NCBI RefSeq assembly: GCF_007748175.1
Contig: NZ_CP037422.1
Span: 1 to 64,000, forward strand
Length of the DNA stretch: 64,000 nucleotides
Direction: 5' to 3'
Source of the DNA: Gimesia aquarii
GTDB taxonomy: Bacteria; Planctomycetota; Planctomycetia; Planctomycetales; Planctomycetaceae
The notes below the pieces were generated by a model, which was given only the letters and a program-made list of their open reading frames with translations, was not told where the DNA came from and did not search any database. How positions within the stretch are numbered: position 1 is the stretch's first letter; every line of letters starts with the position of its first letter. This document shows, one piece after another, positions 29,718 through 39,694 of this stretch. The position numbers and the translations under genes are program-made.

Positions 29718-30179
29718 TCAACTTTTGATTTGAACGATGGCCTCGACTTCGACGGCGATGTTGCCGGGAAGTGAGCCCATGCCGACAGCACTTCGAGCGG
29801 CACGACCGTTTTCTCCCAGGATCTGAACGATCAGATTACTAAAACCGTTAATCACTTGTGGGTGTCGTTGAAAATCTGGTGCTGCATTCACCATACCGAG
29901 GACTTTGATAAATCGTTCAATACGATCCAGATCGCCCAGATATTGTTTGAGTGTGGCCAGCATGGTCAGTCCGACCGCTTCGGCGGCTTCAACACCTTGT
30001 TCTTCCGTTAAATCGTCGCCGACACGTCCGGTGTGCATTGTGCCGTCCAATTTGACTGGTCCATGCCCGGAGACATACAGCAAGTCATCCACTTGAACCA
30101 CAGGATTATAAATGCCACCTGGTTTCGGAGCTTCGGGGAGTTCCAACTGCAGTTCCTGAATTTTTGCTTCAACGCTCAT
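29718..30179 (-). CDS. RidA-family protein
   Basis: Starting at the ATG at 30179, with AGGAAA before it, gives 153 residues; the ATG at 30209 adds ten residues that do not look like the family. YVSGHGPVKLDG and the C-terminal VEVEAIVQ match the YjgF/YER057c/UK114 family. Canonical RidA hydrolyses reactive enamines and imines made by PLP enzymes. The family's key Arg is not clearly placed by eye; the related sub-family with the longer GIYNPVVQVDDLLYVSG start is a better match than strict RidA. Confidence 0.88.
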   Translation of the reverse strand: MSVEAKIQELQLELPEAPKPGGIYNPVVQVDDLLYVSGHGPVKLDGTMHTGRVGDDLTEEQGVEAAEAVGLTMLATLKQYLGDLDRIERFIKVLGMVNAAPDFQRHPQVINGFSNLIVQILGENGRAARSAVGMGSLPGNIAVEVEAIVQIKS

Positions 30180-30558
30180 GATGGTTTCCTGATTCTTTGA
30201 TAGTTTCAAAACAAGAGGTAAGGCAGGTCATTAGAAGTTTTACACTGGTTTTCACCAGGCAATTTTACATGGGAAGGTGAAATATGTCTCTATTTACGCA
30301 GCGAACCGCATTTTGGGCCTTTTCGAGCCAAGATGGCCTCTAGAATAAATACAGGAAAAGTGATTTCCAATCGTGGGAACGTCACTCTTTTGAAAAACAG
30401 AATGATCCAAAACGGGACTCGTTTCGTTTTCCTGTTATAATCACAGTGAAAAATACGAAAAGCAGACAAAAATACTTTCGGTTTTTACCCCGAGGTAGTT
30501 ATGATATTCGAGAGGCATTCGTCTCAAAACAAATACTCGTAAGGGAGTTAAGAAGAAT
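30180..30558. other. Spacer upstream of floA with a possible promoter
   Basis: No gene. TGTTATAAT at 30433-30441 is an extended -10 match on the + strand about 118 bases before the floA start; no good -35 is seen at the usual distance. The spacer separates divergent RidA and FloA genes. Confidence 0.35.
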
Positions 30559-31497
30559 ATGGATGAGCTTTGGCCAGTTGCGGCGTTTGCGATCGGCGGG
30601 ATCTGTGTCTTATTAGGCATTGTCTTTCTTGCACTATTCGCCCGGTATTTCAAGCTATGGATTCAGGCGTTTAGTTCGCGTGCCCGAATCGGCCCTTTTT
30701 CCCTGGTATTTATGTCACTGAGAAAAGTGAAGCCCTCGGTCATCGTCGATTCGAAGATCATGGCTGTTCAAGCAGGTCTTACAGATGTCCACACACAAGC
30801 ACTTGAGGCTCATTATCTGGCGGGAGGAAACGTGCATCGTGTCGTCCATGCATTGATTGTTGCTCACAGGGCGGGCATCGATCTGGACTGGGATACCGCA
30901 TCAGCCATTGACCTGGCCGGACGTAATATTATTACTGCTGTCGAAACAAGCGTAGATCCTAAGGTGATCGATTGCCCCGATCCTAAGAAAAGCGGTCGAC
31001 CGACGCTGGATGGTGTCGCAAAAGACGGAATTCAACTCAAAGCACGCGCAAGAGTCACGGTAAGAACCAACTTGAAACAATTAGTCGGGGGCGCGACAGA
31101 GGACACCATTATTGCTCGTGTGGGTGAAGGAATTGTCTCTGCCATTGGTTCGTGTGAAAGCCATAAACAGGTGCTGGCGAATCCCTCAGTCATTGCGCGG
31201 GAGGTATTGAATCGCGGTTTGGACTCACAAACCGCGTTTTCCATTGTATCGATTGATATTGCCGACATTGATGTGGGCGAGAATGTTGGAGCCCGTTTGA
31301 GAGCAGATCAGGCAGAGGCCGATGTGCGTGTTGCTCAGGCCCGAGCAGAAGAACGAAGAGCGGAAGCCGTGGCGTCAGAGCAGGAAATGTTAGCTAGAAC
31401 TCAGGAAAACCAGGCAAAAGTTGTTTTGGCCGAAGCAGAGATTCCGCTGGCAATGGCAGAAGCCTTCTCAGAAGGAAGCCTCCGAGCAGCAAAATAG
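30559..31497 (+). CDS. floA: Flotillin-like membrane-raft scaffold FloA
   Basis: 312 residues: an N-terminal membrane hairpin/segment (about 7-30), an SPFH-like domain with [19 protein letters not shown], then a coiled coil rich in Ala/Glu/Arg ([20 protein letters not shown]). The order matches Bacillus FloA/YqfA, which organises membrane microdomains. The coding sequence is complete and close to the family length. The frequently co-occurring NfeD-type gene is not adjacent here. Confidence 0.93.
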   Translation: MDELWPVAAFAIGGICVLLGIVFLALFARYFKLWIQAFSSRARIGPFSLVFMSLRKVKPSVIVDSKIMAVQAGLTDVHTQALEAHYLAGGNVHRVVHALIVAHRAGIDLDWDTASAIDLAGRNIITAVETSVDPKVIDCPDPKKSGRPTLDGVAKDGIQLKARARVTVRTNLKQLVGGATEDTIIARVGEGIVSAIGSCESHKQVLANPSVIAREVLNRGLDSQTAFSIVSIDIADIDVGENVGARLRADQAEADVRVAQARAEERRAEAVASEQEMLARTQENQAKVVLAEAEIPLAMAEAFSEGSLRAAK

Positions 31498-31755
31498 ACT
31501 ACTTTTTGTTCAGTGTTCAGAAACCATAGCGGTCGAGTCAATCAATCCGTCTGTAAGGGATTGAACAGCATGAGAAATGCTATCAAAGCTAATTTGTAGC
31601 GTCAGTCGATGATAAAAAAGCCAGACAGGATGTGTTTTTGTAAATACTGGTTGAAATTTTGGTTGGTGATTGACTAATATTATGTCAGTAACAGCAGCAG
31701 GAGGTTGTTGTGGACTGAATTCTCCGGACCACCTCGAGAGAGTTTTTGTTTACTT

Positions 31756-31965
31756 ATGAGTGACTTAGCAACAATAAATATTACGGAAAAACAACTGGAC
31801 CTCCTGTTATCAGGTTTGCGTTACGTACGCAGTGCAGAAAAGTTACGAGTCGAAGAGCCGACTCCCGAATATGTTCGGAGCCGCACAGAGAAACTCAACG
31901 AGATTGAAACCCTGGTTGACACTCTGAATTCTTCACCACGCAAACAAAGTGCTTCTCAGGTTTAA
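31756..31965 (+). CDS. Small soluble protein of unknown function
   Basis: 69 residues from the ATG giving MSDLATINITEKQLDLLLSG. A TTG at 31705 keeps the frame, but the AGGAGG before it abuts the codon with no spacing. The product is largely helical and charged (YVRSAEKLRVEEPTPEY, SRTEKLNEIETLVDTL). I recognise no family. The 258-base gap after floA argues for separate expression. Confidence 0.6.
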   Translation: MSDLATINITEKQLDLLLSGLRYVRSAEKLRVEEPTPEYVRSRTEKLNEIETLVDTLNSSPRKQSASQV

Positions 31966-32097
31966 TATTTTAGAGCGCTTCGGTTGAGTTTGCTTCCCTG
32001 ATTCAATTCAATAGGTGTTTCTTTCTGCGCGCAGATGATTAATTGTCTGTCGATCGCTTAGTTAATATACCTGTTGAATGGGAATATCACGCCATCT

Positions 32098-33144
32098 ATG
32101 CGTTATGAGCATGTTTGTGTTGAAGGTGTGAGTTGTACTCTGCCTCCCAACATCGTTACTTCTGATGAAATCGAAGCGCGTTTAGCTCCCGTCTATGAAC
32201 GGCTCGGTTTGCCTGCTGGTCGATTGGAATTGATGACGGGGATTCAGGAGCGGCGGTTTTTTGATCCCGGGACTCTGCCGGGTACGGTCAGCGCGCAAAC
32301 CGTCAACCAATTACTGGAAGAAAGCCAACTGGATCGTGAATATCTGGGGGCTTTGATTCACGGTTCTGTATGTCGAGATCAACTGGAACCAGCTACTGCC
32401 AGTGGTGTGCATCATGCAGCGGGTCTGCCCCAAGACGCTCTGGTACTTGACATCAGTAATGCCTGTCTTGGTTTATTGAACGGTATGGTGTTTCTGGCAA
32501 ATATGATCGAAATGGGTCAAATTCGTGCTGGAGTGGTAGTCGGTACGGAAGTCGGTCGCGATTTGGTTGAAGGAACAATCGACGATCTGTTACATGACAC
32601 GACGTTAACCCGCAAGTCCATTAAAAATGATTTCGCTTCTCTCACGATTGGGAGTGGATCGGCTGCGATTCTGCTCTGTGATCGGAGTCTGAGTAAAACG
32701 GGTCACCGCTTATTAGGTGGAACTTTTCGAACGGAAACTTCGAGTCACGAACTCTGTGCGGGAGGTGTAGAAGCACAAAAGCATGGGGATCATCGTCCCC
32801 GGATGCAGACAGACTCAGAGTCACTCTTAGTTGCTGGTGTGAATCTGGCGATCCCCACCTGGGAGGCAACAAAAAAAACACTGGGTTGGAACAATGAGGA
32901 CGTCGACCGCGTTTTCACGCATCAGGTTGGAAAAGCCCATCGTAAGTTACTTTTGGAAAAACTGGGGCTTGATCCGGGTCTGGATTATCCAACGGTCGAA
33001 ATGCTTGGTAATACCGGAGCTGCCGCCTTGCCAATGGCCTGGGCGCTGGGTATTCAAAACCAGAAGTTGCAGAAAGATGACCATGCTGCCTTACTGGGAA
33101 TCGGCAGTGGACTCAATTCTTTAATGCTGGGTGTCCAGTGGTAA
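32098..33144 (+). CDS. 3-oxoacyl-ACP synthase III-like (FabH/OleA-type) thiolase-fold enzyme
   Basis: 348 residues from the ATG at 32098 (a TTG lies eight codons upstream). The catalytic triad of the FabH family is intact: Cys123 in [12 protein letters not shown], His275 in THQVGKAH and Asn305 in GNTGAAALP. Such enzymes condense an acyl-CoA with malonyl-ACP (FabH) or join two acyl chains head to head (OleA). No oleBCD or fab genes are adjacent, so the reaction is unresolved. Confidence 0.85.
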   Translation: MRYEHVCVEGVSCTLPPNIVTSDEIEARLAPVYERLGLPAGRLELMTGIQERRFFDPGTLPGTVSAQTVNQLLEESQLDREYLGALIHGSVCRDQLEPATASGVHHAAGLPQDALVLDISNACLGLLNGMVFLANMIEMGQIRAGVVVGTEVGRDLVEGTIDDLLHDTTLTRKSIKNDFASLTIGSGSAAILLCDRSLSKTGHRLLGGTFRTETSSHELCAGGVEAQKHGDHRPRMQTDSESLLVAGVNLAIPTWEATKKTLGWNNEDVDRVFTHQVGKAHRKLLLEKLGLDPGLDYPTVEMLGNTGAAALPMAWALGIQNQKLQKDDHAALLGIGSGLNSLMLGVQW

Positions 33145-33505
33145 TTTTGGGATAGACTAAAAAAGTTTATCTCTGAAGCACTCTCTTCTTTCCAACATTT
33201 ACTCCTAAGTCAAGGCTTGATTAGGGGGACTTTGCCGATTGGGTATTTTGGCAAAAAGGTTCGGCTTGCGTTGTCAATTTGGATTTCGACTTAGTTATCA
33301 CTCTCTAGTTCCTAAGTTGAGTCAGTTACTTCAAAACCGAACAAACGGGATGATTATTCTGAGCGCTATAATCCGATCCAAAGGAAAGGTTATCCATCAA
33401 AAGGAGGACTTGTTGCGCGCAGTTCAGAAATTGCTGGTGATTCATTCCAACAATTAATAGAACCTCAAATTCTTCAACTCACTACGTATCAGCAAGGAAT
33501 GCGAA
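33145..33505. other. Spacer with no credible gene
   Basis: One 72-residue frame (33239-33457) lacks a ribosome binding site and looks random. TATAAT at 33367-33372 could be a -10 for the barrel gene at 33506, but no -35 is seen. Nothing else is recognised. Confidence 0.4.
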
Positions 33506-35122
33506 ATGCGTCCAAGCGTCATTTTATCTCTGAGTCTCATTACTTTGTCTGTGACAAAAGGAACGGTATCAGCAGAACCAGTTCAAGCTGAGCTTCCACC
33601 ATCTCCGAACGCGCAAGCGAAATACGATGGAATTGATGCGGAAATCAAAGAGCCTGAAGAGGTCTTTCAACCAGTTTCACAGGAAGAACCGAAAGTAGAT
33701 GTAACAGAGACAGAAGAAGAGATCATCGAAAACGATCCCCTGCCACCGAAGCCGGCAACGAATCCCTACAAGGCACTTTTTTTTGATAACACGTTTGAGG
33801 CGTATATTAACAATCCGTCGAGTCCCCCACTGCTAGGGGAGAGACTGAAAATGATGTGCTTTGGTGATGAATGTGCGCCCCACATCGTATCAGTGGGAGG
33901 TGAGATACGGCATCGCTGGATGCACGAGCAAAACCGTCTCAGACCGGGTGGTCCCGCTTTAACGGATTATAATCTCTGGCGTTGGCGTCAATATGTGGAT
34001 CTGCATCTCAATGAGACACTGCGATTCTATGTGGAATTGTTGGATGGTTCTATCTTTGACAATGACATTGCACCAACGCCCATTGATATCAATCGCTGGA
34101 ATCTACAAAATGCTTTTGTTGATATTAAACTGAATGAGTGGGGTGGGGACCCTGCCTATTTCCGTTATGGTCGACAGGAATTGCTTTATGGTGCGCAGCG
34201 GCTCGTCTCTCCTCTGGACTGGTCAAACACGCGACGCAACTTTGAAGGCTTTAAATATTTTCACCATTCTGATTCCTTGCATATCGATGCATTTGTGACG
34301 AACCCTGTAAATAGTGCTGCAGGAAATGGTCCCTTTACCGAGCTCGACAGCGGAAGAGATAAGCCGGATACCTCGGTCACATTCAGCGGAGTCTATCTCA
34401 CATTTCTATCAGACTCACCACAGTTGCTAGATCTTTATTACCTCTGGTTGCGCGATGAAACAGTAACTCCAAATCGTCCTGATGGTTCGCGGCATACCAT
34501 CGGAACCAGATTTAGAACCACGTCTGAAATTCAGAATGAGTACTGTGAAGTTAGCCGAATCTGGGAATTCGAAACAGAAACCGCCTACCAGTTTGGAAAC
34601 GACAACGGTCAAAGAGTGTCTGCAGGATTCTTTACTTCGGTGTTAGGGCATACATGGAAAACACTCCCCTGGCAGCCACGTTTGAGCGGACTCTTCTACT
34701 GGGGGTCAGGTAACCAGAATCCCAATGGAGGCACCAACAACACCTTCAATACGCTCTTTCCATTAGGACATGCCTATTGGGGGATTATCGATAATCTCTC
34801 GGGACAGAACCTCTATGATTACAGCTTGCAGATGAATTTGAAACCAGCCAAAAAAATCGACTTCGTGGGCGCGTTCCACTGGTTTGAAAAAGCGACCTCC
34901 AACGATTTTCTTTATAACGTAGCTGGTGCTCCTGTCGGAACATTGGGTGGAAGTCGGGATATCGGTCAGGAACTCGACATGATCGCGACTTATACTTTTA
35001 ACCCAAACTTCAATATTCAAGCCGGGTATTCCTGGTTCTGGTATGGATCTTTTGTGGGTACGAACATTCCGCCACGAAATACGGCAACACAGTTTTATGT
35101 GCAGACCACTTTGAGATTTTAG
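33506..35122 (+). CDS. Outer-membrane beta-barrel of the alginate-export type
   Basis: 538 residues: signal peptide (about 1-23), an acidic proline/glutamate-rich linker (to about 85), then a barrel with alternating aromatic strands such as LWRWRQYVDLHLNETLRFYV and AYFRYGRQELLYGAQRLVSP, the latter typical of the alginate_exp domain. It ends in Phe (QTTLRF), as outer-membrane barrels do. It probably forms a porin for anionic sugars or other solutes. AAGGAATGCGAA before the ATG supports the start. Confidence 0.85.
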   Translation: MRPSVILSLSLITLSVTKGTVSAEPVQAELPPSPNAQAKYDGIDAEIKEPEEVFQPVSQEEPKVDVTETEEEIIENDPLPPKPATNPYKALFFDNTFEAYINNPSSPPLLGERLKMMCFGDECAPHIVSVGGEIRHRWMHEQNRLRPGGPALTDYNLWRWRQYVDLHLNETLRFYVELLDGSIFDNDIAPTPIDINRWNLQNAFVDIKLNEWGGDPAYFRYGRQELLYGAQRLVSPLDWSNTRRNFEGFKYFHHSDSLHIDAFVTNPVNSAAGNGPFTELDSGRDKPDTSVTFSGVYLTFLSDSPQLLDLYYLWLRDETVTPNRPDGSRHTIGTRFRTTSEIQNEYCEVSRIWEFETETAYQFGNDNGQRVSAGFFTSVLGHTWKTLPWQPRLSGLFYWGSGNQNPNGGTNNTFNTLFPLGHAYWGIIDNLSGQNLYDYSLQMNLKPAKKIDFVGAFHWFEKATSNDFLYNVAGAPVGTLGGSRDIGQELDMIATYTFNPNFNIQAGYSWFWYGSFVGTNIPPRNTATQFYVQTTLRF

Positions 35123-35172
35123 GATGCGAACCTTCAAAGTGAATCACTCAATGTGAATGGATCAATGTTCGA

Positions 35173-36075
35173 TTATTTTAATTGTTCATCGATCCAGTTC
35201 GCCATTTTTTCTACCTCTTCATGAATGGTCGGCCAGGGGTGGCCACCCCCTTCTTTAACGATTAACGTGACGGGGACATTGGCCTTCTCCAGTGCGGCGA
35301 CCATGGTTCGAGATTGCTGAATGGGAACCATAAAATCGGCTGTTCCATGAATGAAGAGAAAGGGAGGTAATCCTGGTTTCACAAGTCTGGCGGGCGAAAA
35401 GGCTGTCCGCAATTCATCAAGCTTATCTTCGGCGATGGTCTCAGAGCCTTTGGGTGTAATCAGCCGCCGAATGGAATTTGCGAGTGGGTCGTTGCCCCGA
35501 ATGTCGATTTTCAAGCCACCATAATTCATCAGATCGGTGGGCGGGAAAAAGACACCCACTGCTTTCACACGGGTTTTTGCTTGTGGATCATAGGCGGAGA
35601 CTGCCGCCATACATGCCAGATGCCCTCCTGCTGAAGCTCCCAGTAATGCCAGCTTATCGGGATTGATTTGGTATTCTTTGGCATGCTCTTTGACCCAGAG
35701 AATGCCTCGATTCAGATTCTCCAGCATTTCAGGACCATTGAATTTTTTGATCGACCCGGGTCGCACAGCAAAGACCGTGTACCCTCGACTGCAAAAAATA
35801 TCGAACATTTTGGCCCGCTTGTGGTCCCGGATTTTCCCGCGATCAGAATGGTAGGCGCCCGATGCCACATCAACAATGGCTAATCCGTTAGGCTGACTTT
35901 GAGGGGTGAAAATATCCAATAAGAGACCCACGCCATGTACTTCCGCATACACTACATTTTTTTGTTGTTGGTAGGGAAGGTTAGATGCCTCATATGCCGT
36001 AACCGTTTTGACGGAAAGGGTTAAGAGGAACAGGCAAATAAGAGAAAATCTACAGCCAGTCTGCGGAGTCAACAT
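35173..36075 (-). CDS. Secreted alpha/beta-hydrolase (esterase-like)
   Basis: The ATG at 36075, with AGGTG eight bases upstream, gives 300 residues with a signal peptide (about 1-27). The nucleophile elbow GASAGG has Ser148; DFMV at the family's acid position and GGGHPWP near the end supply the likely Asp and His. It resembles acetyl-esterase/BD-FAE type enzymes. It converges with the barrel gene. Confidence 0.87.
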   Translation of the reverse strand: MLTPQTGCRFSLICLFLLTLSVKTVTAYEASNLPYQQQKNVVYAEVHGVGLLLDIFTPQSQPNGLAIVDVASGAYHSDRGKIRDHKRAKMFDIFCSRGYTVFAVRPGSIKKFNGPEMLENLNRGILWVKEHAKEYQINPDKLALLGASAGGHLACMAAVSAYDPQAKTRVKAVGVFFPPTDLMNYGGLKIDIRGNDPLANSIRRLITPKGSETIAEDKLDELRTAFSPARLVKPGLPPFLFIHGTADFMVPIQQSRTMVAALEKANVPVTLIVKEGGGHPWPTIHEEVEKMANWIDEQLK

Positions 36076-36315
36076 GATGTCACACCTGATCTTAGGTTGA
36101 AATCGGCAAAAAAACGATACGAATCGGAATTCATTAAAAAAAATCACAAGCCTGGTAGTATCTTAACGAATAGTTTTTATGAACTGAAATAAAAAAGGAA
36201 AGCGACATGATCATAGTAGGCTTTGATCATGAATTCTTACCAGAAAACTCTCGCAATTGTTTCAAAAATCCATCTAAAATAGGAACAGAGGCACATTTCT
36301 TCAGGGACGCCCGTC

Positions 36316-37674
36316 ATGAGTCGAATAAATAAAAATCGAAATCTATCCCGGCGTGATTTCATGCAGCTTTCTGCATTAGGAGTTCTCGGTACAGGGATGT
36401 CCGGCTGGTTACAACGTCTGGCGGCGGAAACAGCCGATGATCCGCAGAGAAAGCGTGCCTGCATCCTGCTTTGGATGTCGGGGGGTCCCAGTCAGTGTGA
36501 TACGTTTGACTTAAAGCCCGAGCATGAAAACGGGGGACCGTTCAAACCCATTGATACCGATGTGCCGGGCATTCAAATTTCGGAGCACCTGCCCAAATTG
36601 GCGAGCGTGATGAAACACCTGGTTCCCATTCGCTCGATGAGTACCAAAGAGGGGGACCATACCCGTGCGACTTATTTACTGCGCACCGGTTATTTGCCTT
36701 CCGGTCCTCTCAGCTATCCCACGATGGGATCACTGTTGAGTAAAGAGTTGGGCGCTTCCCATTCGGAGCTACCCAATTTTGTCAGCATTGCCCCGAACAG
36801 CACATTGAGTCCGAATGCCTATGGGCCCGGTTTTCTGGGACCGCAATATGCGCCTCTGGTCGTGGGGGAAGGGACCGGCCTGATCCAAACAGATGACCAA
36901 AATGTAGACACCGCTTTGAAAGTGAAGAATCTGGCCTTGCCGCAGGGAATCACACGCAAGCAGGCTGACAGCCGATTATCGATCCTGAAAGATCTGGAAG
37001 ATGATTTTATTGCCACGCATCCGGGCATTCCCACAAACAGCCATCGCAGTGCTTACGAAGCAGCTGTAAGGATGATGCGTTCCAAAGCTATTGAAGCGTT
37101 TCAACTTGATCAGGAATCGGACACGCTGCGAGATGCCTACGGCCGGAATCGGTTTGGTCAAGGCTGCCTTTTGGCACGGCGCTTAATCCAGCAGGGAGTT
37201 CCCTTTGTTGAAGTTTCATTAAATGGAGTGCAGGGAACGAATGCCTTTGGTTGGGATACCCATCAGCAAAACTTTGAAGCGGTCAAAAGTTTAAGTGAAG
37301 TCCTGGACCCTGCCTGGGGAACATTAATGACCGATCTCGAACAACGGGGACTTTTAGATTCAACGTTGATTGTCTGGATGGGTGAATTCGGGCGTACCCC
37401 GAAAATCAATCAGAACACAGGCCGCGATCATTTCCCAGCCGCCTGGACCACCGTATTGGGTGGGGGCGGCATTCGCGGCGGACAAGTCATCGGAAAAACA
37501 AGCGAAGACGGCATGAAAGTCACCGATCAACCCGTTGCAGTTCCCGATTTGATGGCGACCATATGTAAGGCACTGGGCGTTGATCCGGAAAAACAGAATA
37601 TGTCCAACATCGGGCGGCCCATTCCTCTCGCCGATCATGGTGCTAAGCCGATTGAGCAGATATTGAAAAGCTAA
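36316..37674 (+). CDS. Tat-exported DUF1501 protein
   Basis: 452 residues. Tat leader SRRDFMQLSALGVLG, then the DUF1501 opening ACILLWMSGGPSQCDTFDLK and the ending MGEFGRTPKINQNTGRDHFP. The domain is related to the sulfatase/alkaline phosphatase fold and is abundant in planctomycetes, often next to a DUF1553/DUF1549 cytochrome gene, which is absent here. The biochemical role is unknown. Confidence 0.92.
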   Translation: MSRINKNRNLSRRDFMQLSALGVLGTGMSGWLQRLAAETADDPQRKRACILLWMSGGPSQCDTFDLKPEHENGGPFKPIDTDVPGIQISEHLPKLASVMKHLVPIRSMSTKEGDHTRATYLLRTGYLPSGPLSYPTMGSLLSKELGASHSELPNFVSIAPNSTLSPNAYGPGFLGPQYAPLVVGEGTGLIQTDDQNVDTALKVKNLALPQGITRKQADSRLSILKDLEDDFIATHPGIPTNSHRSAYEAAVRMMRSKAIEAFQLDQESDTLRDAYGRNRFGQGCLLARRLIQQGVPFVEVSLNGVQGTNAFGWDTHQQNFEAVKSLSEVLDPAWGTLMTDLEQRGLLDSTLIVWMGEFGRTPKINQNTGRDHFPAAWTTVLGGGGIRGGQVIGKTSEDGMKVTDQPVAVPDLMATICKALGVDPEKQNMSNIGRPIPLADHGAKPIEQILKS

Positions 37675-37675
37675 A

Positions 37676-37906
37676 TCAAAAGACGCTGTAAATCACAATT
37701 TGAATTGCCAGCGCCAGACAAGCCCAGATTTTCAGATTCTGATACCAGTGGGTCGCATTCTCCGGTGTCGTTGTTTCCCGTGGTAACTGTAAGACCCACA
37801 ATAAAACAGCAACCAGCGTTCCGATAAAGAGCAATCTTACGCACCACAGCGGAACCTGAAGTACAAGGTCGCGAATCAAATTACCAATGTGATGTAAGGG
37901 CGTCAT
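37676..37906 (-). CDS. Small two-helix membrane protein coupled to the symporter
   Basis: 76 residues with two hydrophobic segments (VRLLFIGTLVAVLLWVL, about 23-39; LKIWACLALAIQIVIYSVF, about 58-76). Its ATG overlaps the stop of the symporter gene by four bases, so it is translated with it. It may be an accessory subunit of the transporter; this is context only. Confidence 0.75.
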   Translation of the reverse strand: MTPLHHIGNLIRDLVLQVPLWCVRLLFIGTLVAVLLWVLQLPRETTTPENATHWYQNLKIWACLALAIQIVIYSVF

Positions 37907-39501
37907 GCTTGCCTCTTTTGTGATTTGGTTCCGAAGACCAGGCCTTCAATTTTTTCTGCCGGCTCTGGCTTCGTTAAGAAACTGATAATGACAATCAGAG
38001 AGAAAGCGACCACAAAAGCCCAGATCGAGAAATAGAGGAATGGTTCTGAAATCTGGAACAGAGGGTCGATCCCCAGTGAGGTATAGACGACCTCATGGTT
38101 CAGTGTGAATAAGGTAATCGAAAAACAGACGCCGACCACGAAGCCGACAAAGGCGGCAATTCCCGTCGCCCGTTTCCATAAGAGGCCTGTGAGTAAAATG
38201 GCAAAGGCGGGTCCCTGGAAGAACGCCATCAAAGTCTGGAAAATTGTGTAAATACCCTCGCTTCGCGTCATCAGAAAGAAGGAAAAGCCAATGGCCCAGA
38301 GCACGAGAATGAACGTAACGATCCGTCCAATTTTCAGTAAGGATTCATCACTGGCATCTTTGCGAAAAAAACGTTTGTAAAAGTCGTTGGTGACAATTGT
38401 TGATGCCGAATTCAGATAGGAATCGATGCTGGACATCAACGCTGCCAGAAACGCTGCCAGAAATAACCCCTTCAAACCGATGGGGAGCAAATGTGAAATG
38501 AGTTCAGGAAACGCCTGATCTCCGTCGGTCAGCTCAGGAAATTTCACAAACGCAATGAGGCCCGGTACGGCTACGACGACCGGTATCAGGTTCTTTAATA
38601 ACGCGCCCCACACATAAGCGGCTTTGGCATCAAATTCCGTTTTTGCGCCCAATGATCTCTGCACAATGGCCTGATTACCAATCCAGTAAGCGGGGCTCAA
38701 AATCAAAGCCAGTCCGAAGAAGATCCCCGTCCAGGGGAAGGGTGTATCCGCGTCGGCAGGTAAAATCAAAGAAGTATGTAGTTCATCTTGTGCGGCATCA
38801 AGTGTTTGCTCTTCAGCAGCAACTTCTGCTTGTTTCGCTCTTTGGACTTGTTCCTGCTTTTTAATCTCCGCATGGAATTGCTCAACTCCTCCGATGTCAA
38901 TGATGCCTAAGACCAGCACCAGTAAACAACCACCAATCATGATGACGCATTGAATCATGTCGGTATAGACGACGGCTGCTAAACCACCGGAAATCGTATA
39001 AACGCCCACCAGCAATGCGGTCAGATAGATACAGTAGTTTTTGTCGATTTCGAGGAGGGGATGCATCATTTCTGCGGAAGCGAGTAACATGATGCCCAGG
39101 TTGCAGGCCATGAACAATAGCCAGCAAACCGCCAACGCAGAGCGAACGGCGACATTAAATCGACGTTCCATATATTCGGGAATCGTATAAACACCACTCC
39201 GCCAGAAGAAGGGAATGAAAATAAACGCCCCGATGATCATAGCCGGTACACAGCCGATCCACTCGAAATTACCAACGGCCAGCCCATGCGAAAAAGCAGC
39301 ACCTCCGGTTCCCACAATATCAACGGCACCGATGTCGGTTGCCACCAATGACATGCCAATTGCCCACCAGGGAAGTCGTCGTCCAGCCAGAAAGTAATCG
39401 GCACCGGTCTTGATTTTAGAACCGATATAAAGTCCCAGGGCCAACGTCCCAACCAGATAAGCTACAATGACGGCATAATCGAGGGATGCCAAAGTCTGCA
39501 T
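37903..39501 (-). CDS. Sodium:solute symporter (SSS family)
   Basis: The ATG at 39501, with AAGGGTG eight bases upstream, gives 532 residues and starts MQTLASLDYAVIVAYLVGTL. Family features are YFLAGRRLPWWAIGMSLVATDIG and about 13 membrane segments, ending with SLIVIISFLTK. A charged loop near 220-255 (KKQEQVQRAKQAEVAAEEQ) is an unusual coiled-coil insertion. The substrate, such as a sugar or organic acid, is not predictable. Confidence 0.92.
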   Translation of the reverse strand: MQTLASLDYAVIVAYLVGTLALGLYIGSKIKTGADYFLAGRRLPWWAIGMSLVATDIGAVDIVGTGGAAFSHGLAVGNFEWIGCVPAMIIGAFIFIPFFWRSGVYTIPEYMERRFNVAVRSALAVCWLLFMACNLGIMLLASAEMMHPLLEIDKNYCIYLTALLVGVYTISGGLAAVVYTDMIQCVIMIGGCLLVLVLGIIDIGGVEQFHAEIKKQEQVQRAKQAEVAAEEQTLDAAQDELHTSLILPADADTPFPWTGIFFGLALILSPAYWIGNQAIVQRSLGAKTEFDAKAAYVWGALLKNLIPVVVAVPGLIAFVKFPELTDGDQAFPELISHLLPIGLKGLFLAAFLAALMSSIDSYLNSASTIVTNDFYKRFFRKDASDESLLKIGRIVTFILVLWAIGFSFFLMTRSEGIYTIFQTLMAFFQGPAFAILLTGLLWKRATGIAAFVGFVVGVCFSITLFTLNHEVVYTSLGIDPLFQISEPFLYFSIWAFVVAFSLIVIISFLTKPEPAEKIEGLVFGTKSQKRQA

Positions 39502-39694
39502 AGTTGATTCACCCTTGAATGCATCTGAGATCACGAAAGACCGAGAGATCTCTGACAGAAAATAACCAGAACGTCAGAGAGAATTTTCCCTACGATACAA
39601 TCAATGAATCAATAAATCGACTCTTCCCGTCTCGAAATCAAGCCAGACACACTTTTCAGCGATGAGAATGCTACGCATATTCAGATATGGACAA

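Noticed and set aside
29555-29803. 82-residue - strand frame overlapping the RidA gene's end
   Set aside because: Different frame across conserved RidA codons; no start signal.
33239-33457. 72-residue + strand frame in the spacer before the barrel gene
   Set aside because: No ribosome binding site, random composition, no motif.
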